64,000 nt of DNA from Noviherbaspirillum pedocola (GTDB lineage Bacteria; Pseudomonadota; Gammaproteobacteria; Burkholderiales; Burkholderiaceae_D). The number at the start of each line of letters is the position of its first letter. The stretch's first letter is position 1. A program made the translations under genes and the position numbers. A model generated the notes under the pieces. That model had not been told where the DNA came from. It made no database searches and saw only the letters and a program-made list of their open reading frames with translations. Below are positions 38,964-50,071 of the stretch, one piece after another. The DNA is taken from assembly GCF_016632335.1 (NCBI RefSeq), contig NZ_JAEPBG010000001.1:868001-932000 (forward strand). Direction: 5' to 3'.

Positions 38964-40277
38964 TTACTTGATGCGCAGTTCTGCCGAGCGCGCATGCGCC
39001 TGCAGACCTTCGCCATATGCCAGTTCGGCGGCGATCCTGCCCAGCGTCTGCGCGCCCGCTTCGCTGACCTCGATCACGCTGGAGCGCTTCTGGAAGTCGT
39101 ACACGCCCAGCGGCGACGAAAAGCGCGCGGTGCGCGAGGTCGGCAGCACATGGTTCGGGCCGGCGCAGTAGTCGCCGATCGACTCCGACGAAAAGCGACC
39201 CAGGAACATCGCGCCGGCATGGCGGATCCGGTGCGCCCACTGCAGCGGATTCTCGGCCGAGATTTCCAGGTGTTCCGGCGCGATGAAGTTGGCGATCTCG
39301 CAAGCCTCGTTCATGTCGCGCACGCGGACCATCGCGCCGCGGTTCTGCAGCGAGGTGCGGATCGTGTCCTGGCGCGGCATGGTTTCCAGCAGGCGGTCCA
39401 CGCTCTCCTGCACCCGCGCGAGGTAATCGGCGTCCGGGCACACCAGGATCGATTGCGCCAGCTCGTCGTGCTCGGCCTGCGAGAACAGGTCCATCGCTAC
39501 CCAATCGGGGTCGGTGGTGCCGTCGCACAGCACCAGGATTTCCGACGGGCCGGCGATCATGTCGATGCCGACGATGCCGAACACCCGGCGCTTGGCCGCG
39601 GCGACATAGGCGTTGCCGGGGCCGACGATCTTGTCGACCTGCGGAATGATGTCGGTGCCATGCGCCAGCGCGCCGACCGCCTGCGCGCCGCCGATGGTAA
39701 AGACCCGGTCCACGCCTGCCAGGGCGGCCGCGGCCAGCACCAGTTCGTTCTGCACGCCGCCAGGCGTGGGCACCACCATGATGATTTCGCCGACGCCGGC
39801 CACCTTGGCCGGAATCGCGTTCATCAGCACCGACGACGGATAGGCCGCCTTGCCGCCTGGGACATAGATGCCGACGCGGTCCAGCGGCGTGACCTTCTGG
39901 CCCAGCACGGTGCCGTCGTCCTCGGTGTACAGGAAGCCGTCCGAGCCGCATTCTTCCTTCTGCCGCTCGTGGTAGGCGCGCACCCGGTCGGCCGCCACGG
40001 ACAGCGCCGCGCGGCGCGCCTCGGGCAAATTCGCCAGCGCCGCATGCAGCGCATCCTGGCGGATTTCGAGCTCGGACATCGAGCCGGCGGATACGTTATC
40101 GAAGCGCGCGGTGTATTCCAGCACGGCGGCGTCGCCGCGCGCCTTCACATCGGCCAGGATATCGGCCGCGGCGCGGTCGATCGCTTCGTCTTCGTTCGCT
40201 TCAAAGGCCAGTACCGCGCGCAGCTGTTCACGAAAGCCGGCGTCGGTGGAATCGAGTTTGCGTATGTCTGCGGGCAT
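38964..40277 (-). CDS. hisD: Histidinol dehydrogenase
   Basis: A 437-residue zinc- and NAD-dependent enzyme for the last two steps of histidine synthesis. Signatures are [45 protein letters not shown] and the ligand region [14 protein letters not shown]. The ATG at 40277 ([10 protein letters not shown]) is eight bases after hisG. Confidence 0.96.
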   Translation of the reverse strand: MPADIRKLDSTDAGFREQLRAVLAFEANEDEAIDRAAADILADVKARGDAAVLEYTARFDNVSAGSMSELEIRQDALHAALANLPEARRAALSVAADRVRAYHERQKEECGSDGFLYTEDDGTVLGQKVTPLDRVGIYVPGGKAAYPSSVLMNAIPAKVAGVGEIIMVVPTPGGVQNELVLAAAALAGVDRVFTIGGAQAVGALAHGTDIIPQVDKIVGPGNAYVAAAKRRVFGIVGIDMIAGPSEILVLCDGTTDPDWVAMDLFSQAEHDELAQSILVCPDADYLARVQESVDRLLETMPRQDTIRTSLQNRGAMVRVRDMNEACEIANFIAPEHLEISAENPLQWAHRIRHAGAMFLGRFSSESIGDYCAGPNHVLPTSRTARFSSPLGVYDFQKRSSVIEVSEAGAQTLGRIAAELAYGEGLQAHARSAELRIK

Positions 40278-40285
40278 GGTGGTCT

Positions 40286-42419
<2,134 letters not shown>

Positions 42420-42460
42420 GATTTTTGCCTTGGATAGATTGGTGAGTTGCGAACGCATCG

Positions 42461-43216
42461 TCAATGACGCAGCTTGTAGCCGCTTTTCAGCAGATGAATG
42501 GCGATGCCGGCCAGCACGATGAAGAAGATTGCCACGATGGCGAAGCTGGTGGTCGGCGGGACGTCGGACTGTCCGAAGAAGCCATAACGAAAGCCGTCAA
42601 TCATATAAAAAAACGGATTTACGTGCGATACCGCAAGCCAGAAAGGTGGCAGCGAGTGGATGGAATAGAACACTCCGGACAGGAATGTTGCCGGCATGAT
42701 CAGGAAATTCTGGAAGGCGGCGAGCTGATCGAATTTTTCCGCCCAGATGCCGGCGATCAAGCCCATGGTCGCGAGGATGGCTGCGCCGAGCAATGCGAAG
42801 ATCGCAATCCACCATGGCGCGACGAAGGACAGATGCGCAAACCACGCGGTGATGATGAACACGCCCAGTCCCACCGCGATGCCGCGCACCATGGCCGCCA
42901 GCACATAGGCGGAGAAGATCTCCCAGTGCGACAGCGGCGGCAGCAGCACGAATACCAGGTTGCCGGTGATCTTGGACTGGATCAGCGAGGAGGAAGAATT
43001 CGCGAAGGCGTTCTGCAGCACGCTCATCATCACCAGGCCCGGCACCAGGAAGCCGGTGTAGGTCACGCCGGGATAAATCTCCACCCTGCCCTGCAGCACA
43101 TGCCCGAAGATCAGCAGGTACAGCATCGCGGTGACGACGGGCGCGGTCAGCGTCTGCGTCGCCACTTTCCAGAAACGCAGGATCTCCTTGTAGAACAGCG
43201 TGGAAAAGCCGGTCAT
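42461..43216 (-). CDS. ABC-2 type transporter permease (YadH-like)
   Basis: A 251-residue membrane protein with six helices and the ABC-2 signature around QIWAEKFDQLAAFQNFLIMP-like sequence (here IAGIWAEKFDQLAAFQNF) and FLSGVFYSIHSLPPFW. It pairs with the ATPase encoded directly upstream, whose stop overlaps its start by four bases. The exported substrate is unknown; the location between mla and murA suggests an envelope component. Confidence 0.88.
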   Translation of the reverse strand: MTGFSTLFYKEILRFWKVATQTLTAPVVTAMLYLLIFGHVLQGRVEIYPGVTYTGFLVPGLVMMSVLQNAFANSSSSLIQSKITGNLVFVLLPPLSHWEIFSAYVLAAMVRGIAVGLGVFIITAWFAHLSFVAPWWIAIFALLGAAILATMGLIAGIWAEKFDQLAAFQNFLIMPATFLSGVFYSIHSLPPFWLAVSHVNPFFYMIDGFRYGFFGQSDVPPTTSFAIVAIFFIVLAGIAIHLLKSGYKLRH

Positions 43217-44118
43217 TTATTGCCATCCATGATTTCGATGAACACATCTTCCAGGTCGGCCTGGTGCAGCTGCATCTCTTCGATCAGCGCGCCTTCCTGG
43301 CGCAGCGTCGCCAGGATCGGCTCGACATCTGCGTATTCGCTGATGCGCAGCGCATAGGTATTGCCATTGGTCGGCGCATGCGCGAGCAGGGGCTTGAGCG
43401 ATTCGGGCAACTGCCCCTGCGCCAACCGGATTTCCAGCTGCGAGCCCGAGATGCGACGGATCAGCGCCGACGTGGTATCCAGCGCCACCACCTTCCCGCC
43501 GCGCAGCATCGCGATGCGGTTGCACAGCGCCTGCGCCTCTTCGAGATAGTGCGTGGTCAGCACCACGGTATGGCCTTCGCGGTTCAGGCGCGCGATGAAC
43601 TTCCACAGCGTCTGTCGCAGCTCCACGTCCACGCCGGCGGTCGGCTCGTCGAGCACGATCACGGGCGGCTTGTGCACCAGCGCCTGCGCCACCAGCACGC
43701 GGCGCTTCATGCCGCCGGACAGCGCGCGCATGTTGGCGTCGGCCTTGTTGGTCAGGTCGAGGTTGTGCATCACCTCGTCGATCCAGGCGTCGTTGTTCTT
43801 CAGGCCGAAGTAGCCGGATTGCATGCGCAGGGTTTCGCGCACCGTGAAAAACGGATCGAACACCAGTTCCTGCGGCACCACGCCGAGGTGGCGACGCGCC
43901 TGGCGGTAATCCTTCACCACGTCGTAGCCCATCACCGACACGCTGCCCGAATCGGCACGATTCAGTCCGGCGAGTATGGAAATGAGGGTGGTCTTGCCAG
44001 CGCCGTTCGGGCCGAGCAGCCCGAAGAATTCGCCTTCTTCGATGGCGAAGGACACGCCGCCGAGCGCCTGCAGTGAACCGTAGCGTTTCTTTACGTCGTT
44101 GATCTGTATGGCTGCCAT
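43213..44118 (-). CDS. ABC transporter ATP-binding protein (YadG-like)
   Basis: A 301-residue ATPase. Walker A is GPNGAGKTT, the signature ALSGGMKRR and Walker B VIVLDEPTAGVD. The C-terminal extension (after about 220) is typical of ABC-2 exporter ATPases. The ATG at 44118 (MAAIQINDVKKRYG) is chosen over one ten codons earlier. A hairpin lies between a TATAAT and this start. Confidence 0.9.
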   Translation of the reverse strand: MAAIQINDVKKRYGSLQALGGVSFAIEEGEFFGLLGPNGAGKTTLISILAGLNRADSGSVSVMGYDVVKDYRQARRHLGVVPQELVFDPFFTVRETLRMQSGYFGLKNNDAWIDEVMHNLDLTNKADANMRALSGGMKRRVLVAQALVHKPPVIVLDEPTAGVDVELRQTLWKFIARLNREGHTVVLTTHYLEEAQALCNRIAMLRGGKVVALDTTSALIRRISGSQLEIRLAQGQLPESLKPLLAHAPTNGNTYALRISEYADVEPILATLRQEGALIEEMQLHQADLEDVFIEIMDGNK

Positions 44119-44137
44119 GCTGGCTGGGTCTTGTTCA

Positions 44138-44167
44138 GAAAAGAGCACCGGCGGACAGAGCCGCCGG
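44138..44167 (-). terminator. Hairpin with T-run between mlaB and the ABC exporter genes
   Basis: On the minus strand CCGGCGG / CCGCCGG with a 6-base loop is followed by TGCTCTTTTC. It may end the mla transcript. It also lies downstream of the TATAAT at 44181-44186, so it could sit in the leader of the ABC exporter transcript. Confidence 0.55.
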
Positions 44168-44180
44168 CAAAAGAGGGTCG

Positions 44181-44186
44181 ATTATA
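44181..44186 (-). promoter_or_regulatory. Possible -10 element for the ABC exporter genes
   Basis: Minus-strand TATAAT, 63 bases before the ATPase start. No clear -35 is visible at 17-base spacing. Confidence 0.35.
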
Positions 44187-44216
44187 GGGGATTTCCTGCG
44201 AAGACCTTGGAAGGCC

Positions 44217-44282
44217 GCAGGGTGGGTGAAACCCACCATCCGGTCGATCTCGCGCAGACCGCGTGGGCTTCACCCACCCTAC
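44217..44282. repeat. REP/REPIN-like inverted repeat, class B
   Basis: GCAGGGTGGGTGAAACCCAC at the left and GTGGGCTTCACCCACCCTAC at the right form an inverted pair over 66 bases. It matches the element at 13229-13287 in layout and ends. The right end contains the mlaB stop codon. Confidence 0.75.
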
Positions 44283-44536
44283 AACAAGCCCGCCACGCCG
44301 TAGAGCTGCGCCAGACTATGCAAACTCTCCGGCGCATGGGCAATGACGAGTTCCGAGCCACTGGCACGGGCGGCGCGCTTCCACGCCAGCACCAGCGCCA
44401 CCGCCGAGGAATCGACCGCCGTCACGGGCGACAAATCGAATTCGCGTTGCCCGGCGGCGATGGCGGAAAGGCCCTCGGCCAGCGCGGCGCGCGCGTTGGC
44501 CAAAGTGAGACGATCAGGGACTTGCATCATCGCCAC
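44279..44536 (-). CDS. mlaB: STAS domain protein MlaB
   Basis: An 85-residue STAS protein that binds the MlaF ATPase and supports the MlaFEDB phospholipid transporter. The STAS signature LSPVTAVDSSAVALVLAWKR is clear. It follows mlaC by two bases. Its stop codon TAG is supplied by the end of a class B repeat, so the C-terminus may have been set by repeat insertion. Confidence 0.88.
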   Translation of the reverse strand: MAMMQVPDRLTLANARAALAEGLSAIAAGQREFDLSPVTAVDSSAVALVLAWKRAARASGSELVIAHAPESLHSLAQLYGVAGLL

Positions 44537-44538
44537 GA

Positions 44539-45180
44539 TCAGGAAGACTTGCCCGCCGGGCGCAGGCCGCCGGCGGCGAGGCGCTTGTTGCGCTCGGCCA
44601 GCGTATTGATCAGGCCGTCGATGCCGCCCTTGCTGATCTCGCTGGCGAAATTGCCCTTGTAGGTTTCCACCAGCCAGGCGCCAAGCACGTTGAGGTCATA
44701 GATCTTCCAGCCGTCGCCCGTCTTGGCCAGCCGGTAATCCAGCTCGATCGGCTCGCCGCGCGGCTGCACCACCTGCGAACGCACGACCACGGTGCTGCTG
44801 GACGGATCGTTGCGGGACGGCTTGAACTCGAGCTGCTGGTCGCGGATCTGCGCGATCGCGCCGGCATAGGTATAGATCAGCAGATCGCGGAATTCCGAAG
44901 ACAGCCGGTCCTGCTGCTGCGGCGTGGCTTCGCGCCAGTAGCGGCCGGCGGCCAGCGCGGTCATGCGCTTGAAGTCGACATAGGGCAGGATCTTTTCCTG
45001 TACCAGCTTCAACACCTGCTGCTGGTTGCCGCTCTGGATGCTCTTGTCGTTCTTGGCCGCATCCAGCACATCGGTGCTGATGCGCTGGACAAAGGCTTCC
45101 GGCGATTCCTGCGCCTGCGCCGCGCCCATGAAACCCGCCATGACGACGGGCAGTATCAATGCAAACAGTTTCCTGAACAT
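44539..45180 (-). CDS. mlaC: Periplasmic phospholipid-binding protein MlaC
   Basis: A 213-residue protein with a signal peptide ending AQAQ. It shuttles phospholipids between MlaA in the outer membrane and MlaFEDB in the inner membrane. Family segments are LPYVDFKRMTALAAGRYWRE and WKIYDLNVLGAWLVETYKGN. The ATG at 45180 is chosen; the open frame upstream is inside mlaA. Confidence 0.94.
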   Translation of the reverse strand: MFRKLFALILPVVMAGFMGAAQAQESPEAFVQRISTDVLDAAKNDKSIQSGNQQQVLKLVQEKILPYVDFKRMTALAAGRYWREATPQQQDRLSSEFRDLLIYTYAGAIAQIRDQQLEFKPSRNDPSSSTVVVRSQVVQPRGEPIELDYRLAKTGDGWKIYDLNVLGAWLVETYKGNFASEISKGGIDGLINTLAERNKRLAAGGLRPAGKSS

Positions 45181-45226
45181 AGCGTTTCCTTTGTTGATGG
45201 CCGGGCGGATCGCGCCCGGCGCTGCA

Positions 45227-46132
45227 TTACCGGGAGGGGACAGCGGCGGGTTCGGGAATGAACGCAGGCTGGCTGCCCGAGTTCGCCGGCGCCGCCGGCG
45301 CCTTTTCCTGTTGGAGCTCAACCGCCGGGGCGGGTTCCGGAGAAGGCTTGGCCGCAGGGGCATTCGTTGATGAAGGCTTGTCCGTTTTCGACTCGGCATC
45401 GAAGTCTTCGGGCAACGAATAGTCGTCCGCGCCCTGCCCCTCACGCTCGCGGCCGCTGTTGATCTTGTTCGCACGGCGCTGCAGATAAGCGTCGCGGATG
45501 AATTCATAGCGGTCCAGCGCGGCTTCCTCGACCAGGTTCGATGCGTTCAGCACGCCGGCGCGCAAATCGATGATGCGAAGCGCCGAGCCGGTATTGCGGG
45601 TCCAGACCGGGTCGACATAGCGCCACGGATCGGCGGCGTAATCCGCCGGCAGCGCCGCGGTGTCGCGCACCGTCGACGAGCCGAGGAAAGGCAGCACCAC
45701 GTACGGCCCCGCACCCACGCCCCAGACGCCGAGCGTGGCGCCGAAATCCTGCTTGTGTTTCTGCAAGCCGGCTTCACTGGCGATATCAAGCACGCCGAAC
45801 AGGCCCAGCGTCGAATTCACCGCCACGCGCATGATGTCCGACACGCCGTCGGCACCCTTGCCCTGCAGCAGGTTGTTCATCGCGGTCCAGACGTCGGCGA
45901 GATTGCCGAAGAAGTTGTACACGCCGGTCTGCGCGAACGAAGGCACGGTGTTCTTGTAGACGGTCGCCACCGGCTTCAATGCGTACTGGTCGACCTTGTC
46001 ATTGAAACTGAACACCGTGCGATTGAACGGCTCGAGCGGATCGGCCGGATTGCGGTTCGGCCCGGTGGCGCAACCGGCCAGCGCCGTTGCCAGCGCGATC
46101 GGCGCCGCAAGACGCCATGCTGCATGCCTCAT
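45227..46132 (-). CDS. mlaA: Outer-membrane lipoprotein MlaA (VacJ)
   Basis: A 301-residue lipoprotein with lipobox LAGC (Cys21). It removes phospholipids from the outer leaflet of the outer membrane. The core has DPLEPFNRTVFSFNDKVDQY and GPYVVLPFLGSSTVRDT. A low-complexity Pro/Ala/Glu-rich tail of about 60 residues follows the conserved domain. It sits inside the mla operon and its start overlaps the mlaD stop by four bases. Confidence 0.95.
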   Translation of the reverse strand: MRHAAWRLAAPIALATALAGCATGPNRNPADPLEPFNRTVFSFNDKVDQYALKPVATVYKNTVPSFAQTGVYNFFGNLADVWTAMNNLLQGKGADGVSDIMRVAVNSTLGLFGVLDIASEAGLQKHKQDFGATLGVWGVGAGPYVVLPFLGSSTVRDTAALPADYAADPWRYVDPVWTRNTGSALRIIDLRAGVLNASNLVEEAALDRYEFIRDAYLQRRANKINSGREREGQGADDYSLPEDFDAESKTDKPSSTNAPAAKPSPEPAPAVELQQEKAPAAPANSGSQPAFIPEPAAVPSR

Positions 46133-46635
46133 TTCTTGTTGCCCTCACTCGCTCCCTGGGCGCCGCCATTGCCCGGACTTCCTTCTGCGGCCTTCGAAAA
46201 CAGGAACTGGCTGATCAGGTTTTCCAGCACGATCGCCGACTGTGTCATCTCGATGCGGTCGCCCTGCGCCAGGTTGGCGGTGTCGCCGCCCGGTTCCAGC
46301 CCGATGTATTGCTCGCCGAGCAGGCCCGAGGTCAGGATCTTCGCCGAGGTGTCTTTCGGGAACTGATACTGGCTCTGCAGCTCAAGCATCACATCCGCCT
46401 GAAAGGTCTTGTTGTTGAGCGCAATCGACGCGACCCGGCCGACCACCACGCCTGCGCTCTTGACCGGCGCGCGCGCCTTGAGGCCGCCGATGTTGTCGAA
46501 GCGGGCGGTAACGTCGTAGGTCTTGCCGAAGGACAGCGAGCTCATGTTGCCGGCCTTCAGCGCCAGAAACAGCAGCGCCGCAGCGCCGAGCACCACGAAC
46601 AGTCCGACCCAGATATCAAGAGATTTTCGTTGCAT
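46129..46635 (-). CDS. mlaD: MCE-domain lipid transport protein MlaD
   Basis: A 168-residue protein with one N-terminal anchor helix (IWVGLFVVLGAAALLFLAL) and a single MCE domain (YDVTARFDNIGGLKARAPVK, SGLLGEQYIGLEPGG). It forms the hexameric ring of the inner-membrane transporter. Confidence 0.95.
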   Translation of the reverse strand: MQRKSLDIWVGLFVVLGAAALLFLALKAGNMSSLSFGKTYDVTARFDNIGGLKARAPVKSAGVVVGRVASIALNNKTFQADVMLELQSQYQFPKDTSAKILTSGLLGEQYIGLEPGGDTANLAQGDRIEMTQSAIVLENLISQFLFSKAAEGSPGNGGAQGASEGNKK

Positions 46636-46655
46636 ATGCGTAATCCTGGTTGCTT

Positions 46656-47438
46656 CTATTTATTGAACATCAGCGCGGTGAGCAGGAAATCCAGCCACAG
46701 CACGGTCAGCGAGCCGATCACCACGGTGCGCGTCGTTGCGCGCGATACGCCCTCCGGCGTCGGACTGGCTTCATAGCCTTGGTACAGCGCAATGAAAGTG
46801 ACCGCCACGCCGAAGACGATGCTCTTGAGCACGCCATTGGCGATGTCCTGCCAGATATCGACGCCGGCCTGCATCTGCGACCAGAAGGCGCCGGAATCCA
46901 CGCCGATCAGCAGCACGCCGACCACGTAGCCGCCGACGACGCCGACCGCGGAAAAGATGGTCGCCAGTATCGGCATCGCGATCACGCCGGCCCAGAAGCG
47001 CGGCGCCAATACCCTGCCCATCGGATCGACCGCCATCATTTCCATCGCCGCGAGCTGCTCGCCTGCCTTCATCAGACCGATTTCCGCGGTCAGCGAGGTG
47101 CCGGCGCGGCCGGCGAAGAGCAAGGCAGTGACCACGGGGCCGAGTTCGCGCGTCAGCGACAGCGCCACCAGCACGCCCAGCGCCTGTTCCGAGCCGTACT
47201 TGGCCAGCGTGTAATAACCCTGCAGTCCGAGCACGAAGCCGACGAACAGGCCCGAGACCGCGATGATCACCAGCGAGTAATTGCCGATGAAGTGAATCTG
47301 GTCGGTCACCAGGCGCAGGCGGCGCAGCAGGCTGCCGGAACTGCGCAGCAGCGTCAGAAAGGTGCGTGCGCCAAAACCGAGATTGACCACGAACTCGCGC
47401 ACCGCGCGGCCGATGGCCTCGAGGAAACGCGCAATCAC
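46656..47438 (-). CDS. mlaE: Lipid asymmetry ABC transporter permease MlaE
   Basis: A 260-residue permease with the MlaE/TTG2B signature ([40 protein letters not shown]) and about five or six helices. Its start overlaps the mlaF stop by four bases, so the two are coupled. Confidence 0.96.
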   Translation of the reverse strand: MIARFLEAIGRAVREFVVNLGFGARTFLTLLRSSGSLLRRLRLVTDQIHFIGNYSLVIIAVSGLFVGFVLGLQGYYTLAKYGSEQALGVLVALSLTRELGPVVTALLFAGRAGTSLTAEIGLMKAGEQLAAMEMMAVDPMGRVLAPRFWAGVIAMPILATIFSAVGVVGGYVVGVLLIGVDSGAFWSQMQAGVDIWQDIANGVLKSIVFGVAVTFIALYQGYEASPTPEGVSRATTRTVVIGSLTVLWLDFLLTALMFNK

Positions 47439-48238
47439 GGCCGGCCTCCCAGCCCGAGGTCTTCGGCGAGAGATTTTCCGGGATAGTGAAAAGGCACCGG
47501 CCCGTCGCTCTCGGCATGCACGAACTGCTTCACATACGGGTCGGTGGAATCCATCATCTCGCGCGGCGTACCGTGGGCGACGATGGCGCCGGCGGACAGG
47601 AAATACACATAGTCGGCGATCATGAACGACTCGTGCACGTCATGCGACACCAGGATCGAGGTCGAGCCGAGCGCGTCGTTGAGACGGCGGATCAGGTTCG
47701 CGGTCACACCCATCGAAATCGGATCGAGCCCGGCAAAGGGTTCGTCATACATGATCAGTTGCGGATCCAGCGCCACCGCGCGCGCCAGCGCAACCCGGCG
47801 CGCCATGCCGCCGGAAATCTCGGCCGGCTTCAACTCTGCCGCATTGCGCAGGCCGACCGCTTCGAGCTTCATCAGCACCAGGTCATGGATCAGCTCCTCG
47901 GGCAGGTCGGCATGCTCGCGCAGCGGAAAGGCGACGTTCTCGAACACCGTCAGATCGGTAAACAGCGCGCCGTGCTGGAACAGCATGCCCATCTTGCGGC
48001 GCATGCGGTACAGCGCGGCGGTGTCATTGGTGCGCACCGGCTCGCCATCGACGCTGATGCTGCCGCGCTGCGGCGCCAGCTGGCCGCCGATCAGGCGCAG
48101 GATAGTGGTCTTGCCAGAACCGGAGCCGCCCATCACGGCGACGACCTTCCCGCGCGGGAAGTCCATCTGCAGCCCCGAAAGTATGGGCCGCTCGCCATAA
48201 CCGAAATGCAAGTCGCGGATTTCTACTAGGTTGGGCAC
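47435..48238 (-). CDS. mlaF: Lipid asymmetry ABC transporter ATP-binding protein MlaF
   Basis: A 267-residue ATPase. Walker A is GGSGSGKTT, the signature ISGGMARR and Walker [14 protein letters not shown]. It heads the mlaFEDACB run. The GTG at 48238 ([15 protein letters not shown]) matches homolog starts but has no good ribosome-binding site; ATG 48307 would add 23 residues. Confidence 0.93.
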   Translation of the reverse strand: MPNLVEIRDLHFGYGERPILSGLQMDFPRGKVVAVMGGSGSGKTTILRLIGGQLAPQRGSISVDGEPVRTNDTAALYRMRRKMGMLFQHGALFTDLTVFENVAFPLREHADLPEELIHDLVLMKLEAVGLRNAAELKPAEISGGMARRVALARAVALDPQLIMYDEPFAGLDPISMGVTANLIRRLNDALGSTSILVSHDVHESFMIADYVYFLSAGAIVAHGTPREMMDSTDPYVKQFVHAESDGPVPFHYPGKSLAEDLGLGGRP

Positions 48239-48353
48239 TGGAGGTATTTTTTTTGGAAAGACGTGATTGTAGAGCAGAAAGCGAAAATGCCTGCGGCGGT
48301 GCGTCATCCGCTGCAACGCAGATGAGCGCTTGAAGAGGCGGCCGCCACAAATT

Positions 48354-48425
48354 GTAGGTTGGGCTGCCAAGCCCAACAGGTTCGCGGCCCGCGATTGCCA
48401 TGTTGGGCTTGGCAGCCCAACCTAC
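48354..48425. repeat. REP/REPIN-like perfect inverted repeat pair, class A
   Basis: The left unit (48354-48377) begins GTAGGTTGGGCTGCC and ends AAGCCCAAC. The right unit (48402-48425) is its exact reverse complement, 24 bases each, with a 24-base spacer. Each unit is also self-complementary (TTGGGCT / AGCCCAA). The same arrangement is at 11-91. Confidence 0.85.
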
Positions 48426-48466
48426 GAGCTACGAGCGTCCTGGCGCGCCTTCCTGTCCACGCGCCA

Positions 48467-48493
48467 ATAAAAAAACAGGCCGGAGCCTGTTTT
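48467..48493 (-). terminator. Rho-independent terminator of gltBD
   Basis: On the minus strand AAACAGGC / GCCTGTTT with a 4-base loop is followed by a run of T (TTTTTTTATT). It lies about 50 bases after the gltD stop. Confidence 0.85.
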
Positions 48494-48544
48494 CGAATGA
48501 GCGCGGCATGCGCTTGCAATCGCATGCCGCGCGATCCGCTCTTA

Positions 48545-50008
48545 TTAGCGCGGCAGAACCGACGAACCCATCAGGTATTCATCGACGGCGCGGGCGCACT
48601 GGCGACCCTCTCTGATCGCCCACACCACCAGCGACTGGCCGCGGCGCATATCACCGGCGGCGAAGACCTTGTCCACCGAGGTGTAATAGGCCTTGTCGCC
48701 TTCGGTAGCGGCGCGCGCGTTGCCGCGGGCATCCTTCTCCACGCCGAAGGCATCGAGGATGCCCTGCACCGGCGACACGAAACCCATGGCCAGCAGCACC
48801 AGGTCGGCCTTGAGCTCGAACTCGGAATTCGGCACTTCGACCATCTTGCCGTCCTTCCATTCGACGCGCGCGGCGATGAGCTTCTCGACCTTGCCGTTCT
48901 TGCCTTCCAGGCGCTTGGTCGCCACCGCCCAGTCGCGGTCGCAGCCTTCCTCGTGCGAGGACGAGGTGCGCAGCTTGGTCGGCCAGTACGGCCACACCAG
49001 CGGCTTGTTCTCGGTCTCCGGCGGCTGCGGCAGCAGTTCGAACTGCACCACCGATGCGGCGCCGTGACGGTTCGAGGTGCCGACGCAGTCCGAACCGGTG
49101 TCGCCACCGCCGATCACGACCACATGCTTGCCGGTGGCCTTGATCTGGTCCTTGAGCTTGTCGCCGGCATTGACACGGTTCTGCAGCGGCAGGAATTCCA
49201 TCGCGTAGTGCACGCCGTCGAGCTCGCGGCCCGGCACCGGCAAGTCGCGCGGCTGCTCGGCGCCGCCGGTGATGATCACTGCATCGAAGTCCTTCTGCAG
49301 CTGTTCCGGCGAGATCGTTTCCTTGGCCAGGTTCATGATCTTGGCCGGGAAGTCCTTGCCGACCAGCACGCCGGTGCGGAATGTCACGCCTTCGGCCTTC
49401 ATCTGCTCGACGCGGCGATCGATGTGCGACTTCTCCATCTTGAAGTCAGGAATGCCATAGCGCAGCAGGCCGCCGACGCGGTCATTCTTCTCGAACACGG
49501 TCACGTCGTGGCCGACACGCGCGAGCTGCTGCGCCGCGGCCATGCCGGCCGGGCCGGCGCCGACGACGGCGACCTTCTTGCCGGTCTTGGTTTCGGCCGG
49601 CTGCGGCACGACCCAGCCGTTTTCCCAGCCCTTGTCGATGATGAAGTGCTCGATCGACTTGATGCCGACCGGATCGCTGTTGATGCCCAGCGTGCATGCC
49701 GCCTCGCAGGGCGCGGGGCAGATGCGGCCGGTGAATTCCGGGAAGTTGTTGGTGGAATGCAGATTCTCCAGCGCTTCGCGGTAGGTGCCGCGATACACCA
49801 TGTCATTCCAGTCCGGGATGATGTTGTTGACCGGGCAGCCGTTGTTGCAGAACGGGATGCCGCAGTCCATGCAGCGCGCGCCCTGCACCTTGGCCTGGTC
49901 GTCGCTCAGGTGGAGCGTGAATTCCTTGTAGTGCCTGATCCGCGCGTTCGCAGGCTCGCTTGCCTCTTGCAGACGCTGGAATTCCAGAAAGCCGGTTACT
50001 TTACCCAT
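48545..50008 (-). CDS. gltD: Glutamate synthase (NADPH) small subunit
   Basis: A 487-residue FAD- and NADPH-binding subunit that delivers electrons to GltB. The N-terminal cysteine cluster [17 protein letters not shown] binds an Fe-S cluster, [20 protein letters not shown] binds FAD and [18 protein letters not shown] binds NADPH. It follows gltB by about 63 bases. Confidence 0.97.
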   Translation of the reverse strand: MGKVTGFLEFQRLQEASEPANARIRHYKEFTLHLSDDQAKVQGARCMDCGIPFCNNGCPVNNIIPDWNDMVYRGTYREALENLHSTNNFPEFTGRICPAPCEAACTLGINSDPVGIKSIEHFIIDKGWENGWVVPQPAETKTGKKVAVVGAGPAGMAAAQQLARVGHDVTVFEKNDRVGGLLRYGIPDFKMEKSHIDRRVEQMKAEGVTFRTGVLVGKDFPAKIMNLAKETISPEQLQKDFDAVIITGGAEQPRDLPVPGRELDGVHYAMEFLPLQNRVNAGDKLKDQIKATGKHVVVIGGGDTGSDCVGTSNRHGAASVVQFELLPQPPETENKPLVWPYWPTKLRTSSSHEEGCDRDWAVATKRLEGKNGKVEKLIAARVEWKDGKMVEVPNSEFELKADLVLLAMGFVSPVQGILDAFGVEKDARGNARAATEGDKAYYTSVDKVFAAGDMRRGQSLVVWAIREGRQCARAVDEYLMGSSVLPR

Positions 50009-50071
50009 TGTGTGATCTCGCCTCGAAGCCGCGCGGCGGCCATGCGCCGCGCGGGTAACTATGTGGATTGC

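Larger units (their letters stand above)
48239..48544. other. Intergenic region between mlaF and gltD
   Basis: The 306-base stretch holds the class A repeat pair (48354-48425), the gltBD terminator (48467-48493) and about 110 bases that should carry the mla promoter. No gene is seen. Confidence 0.6.
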
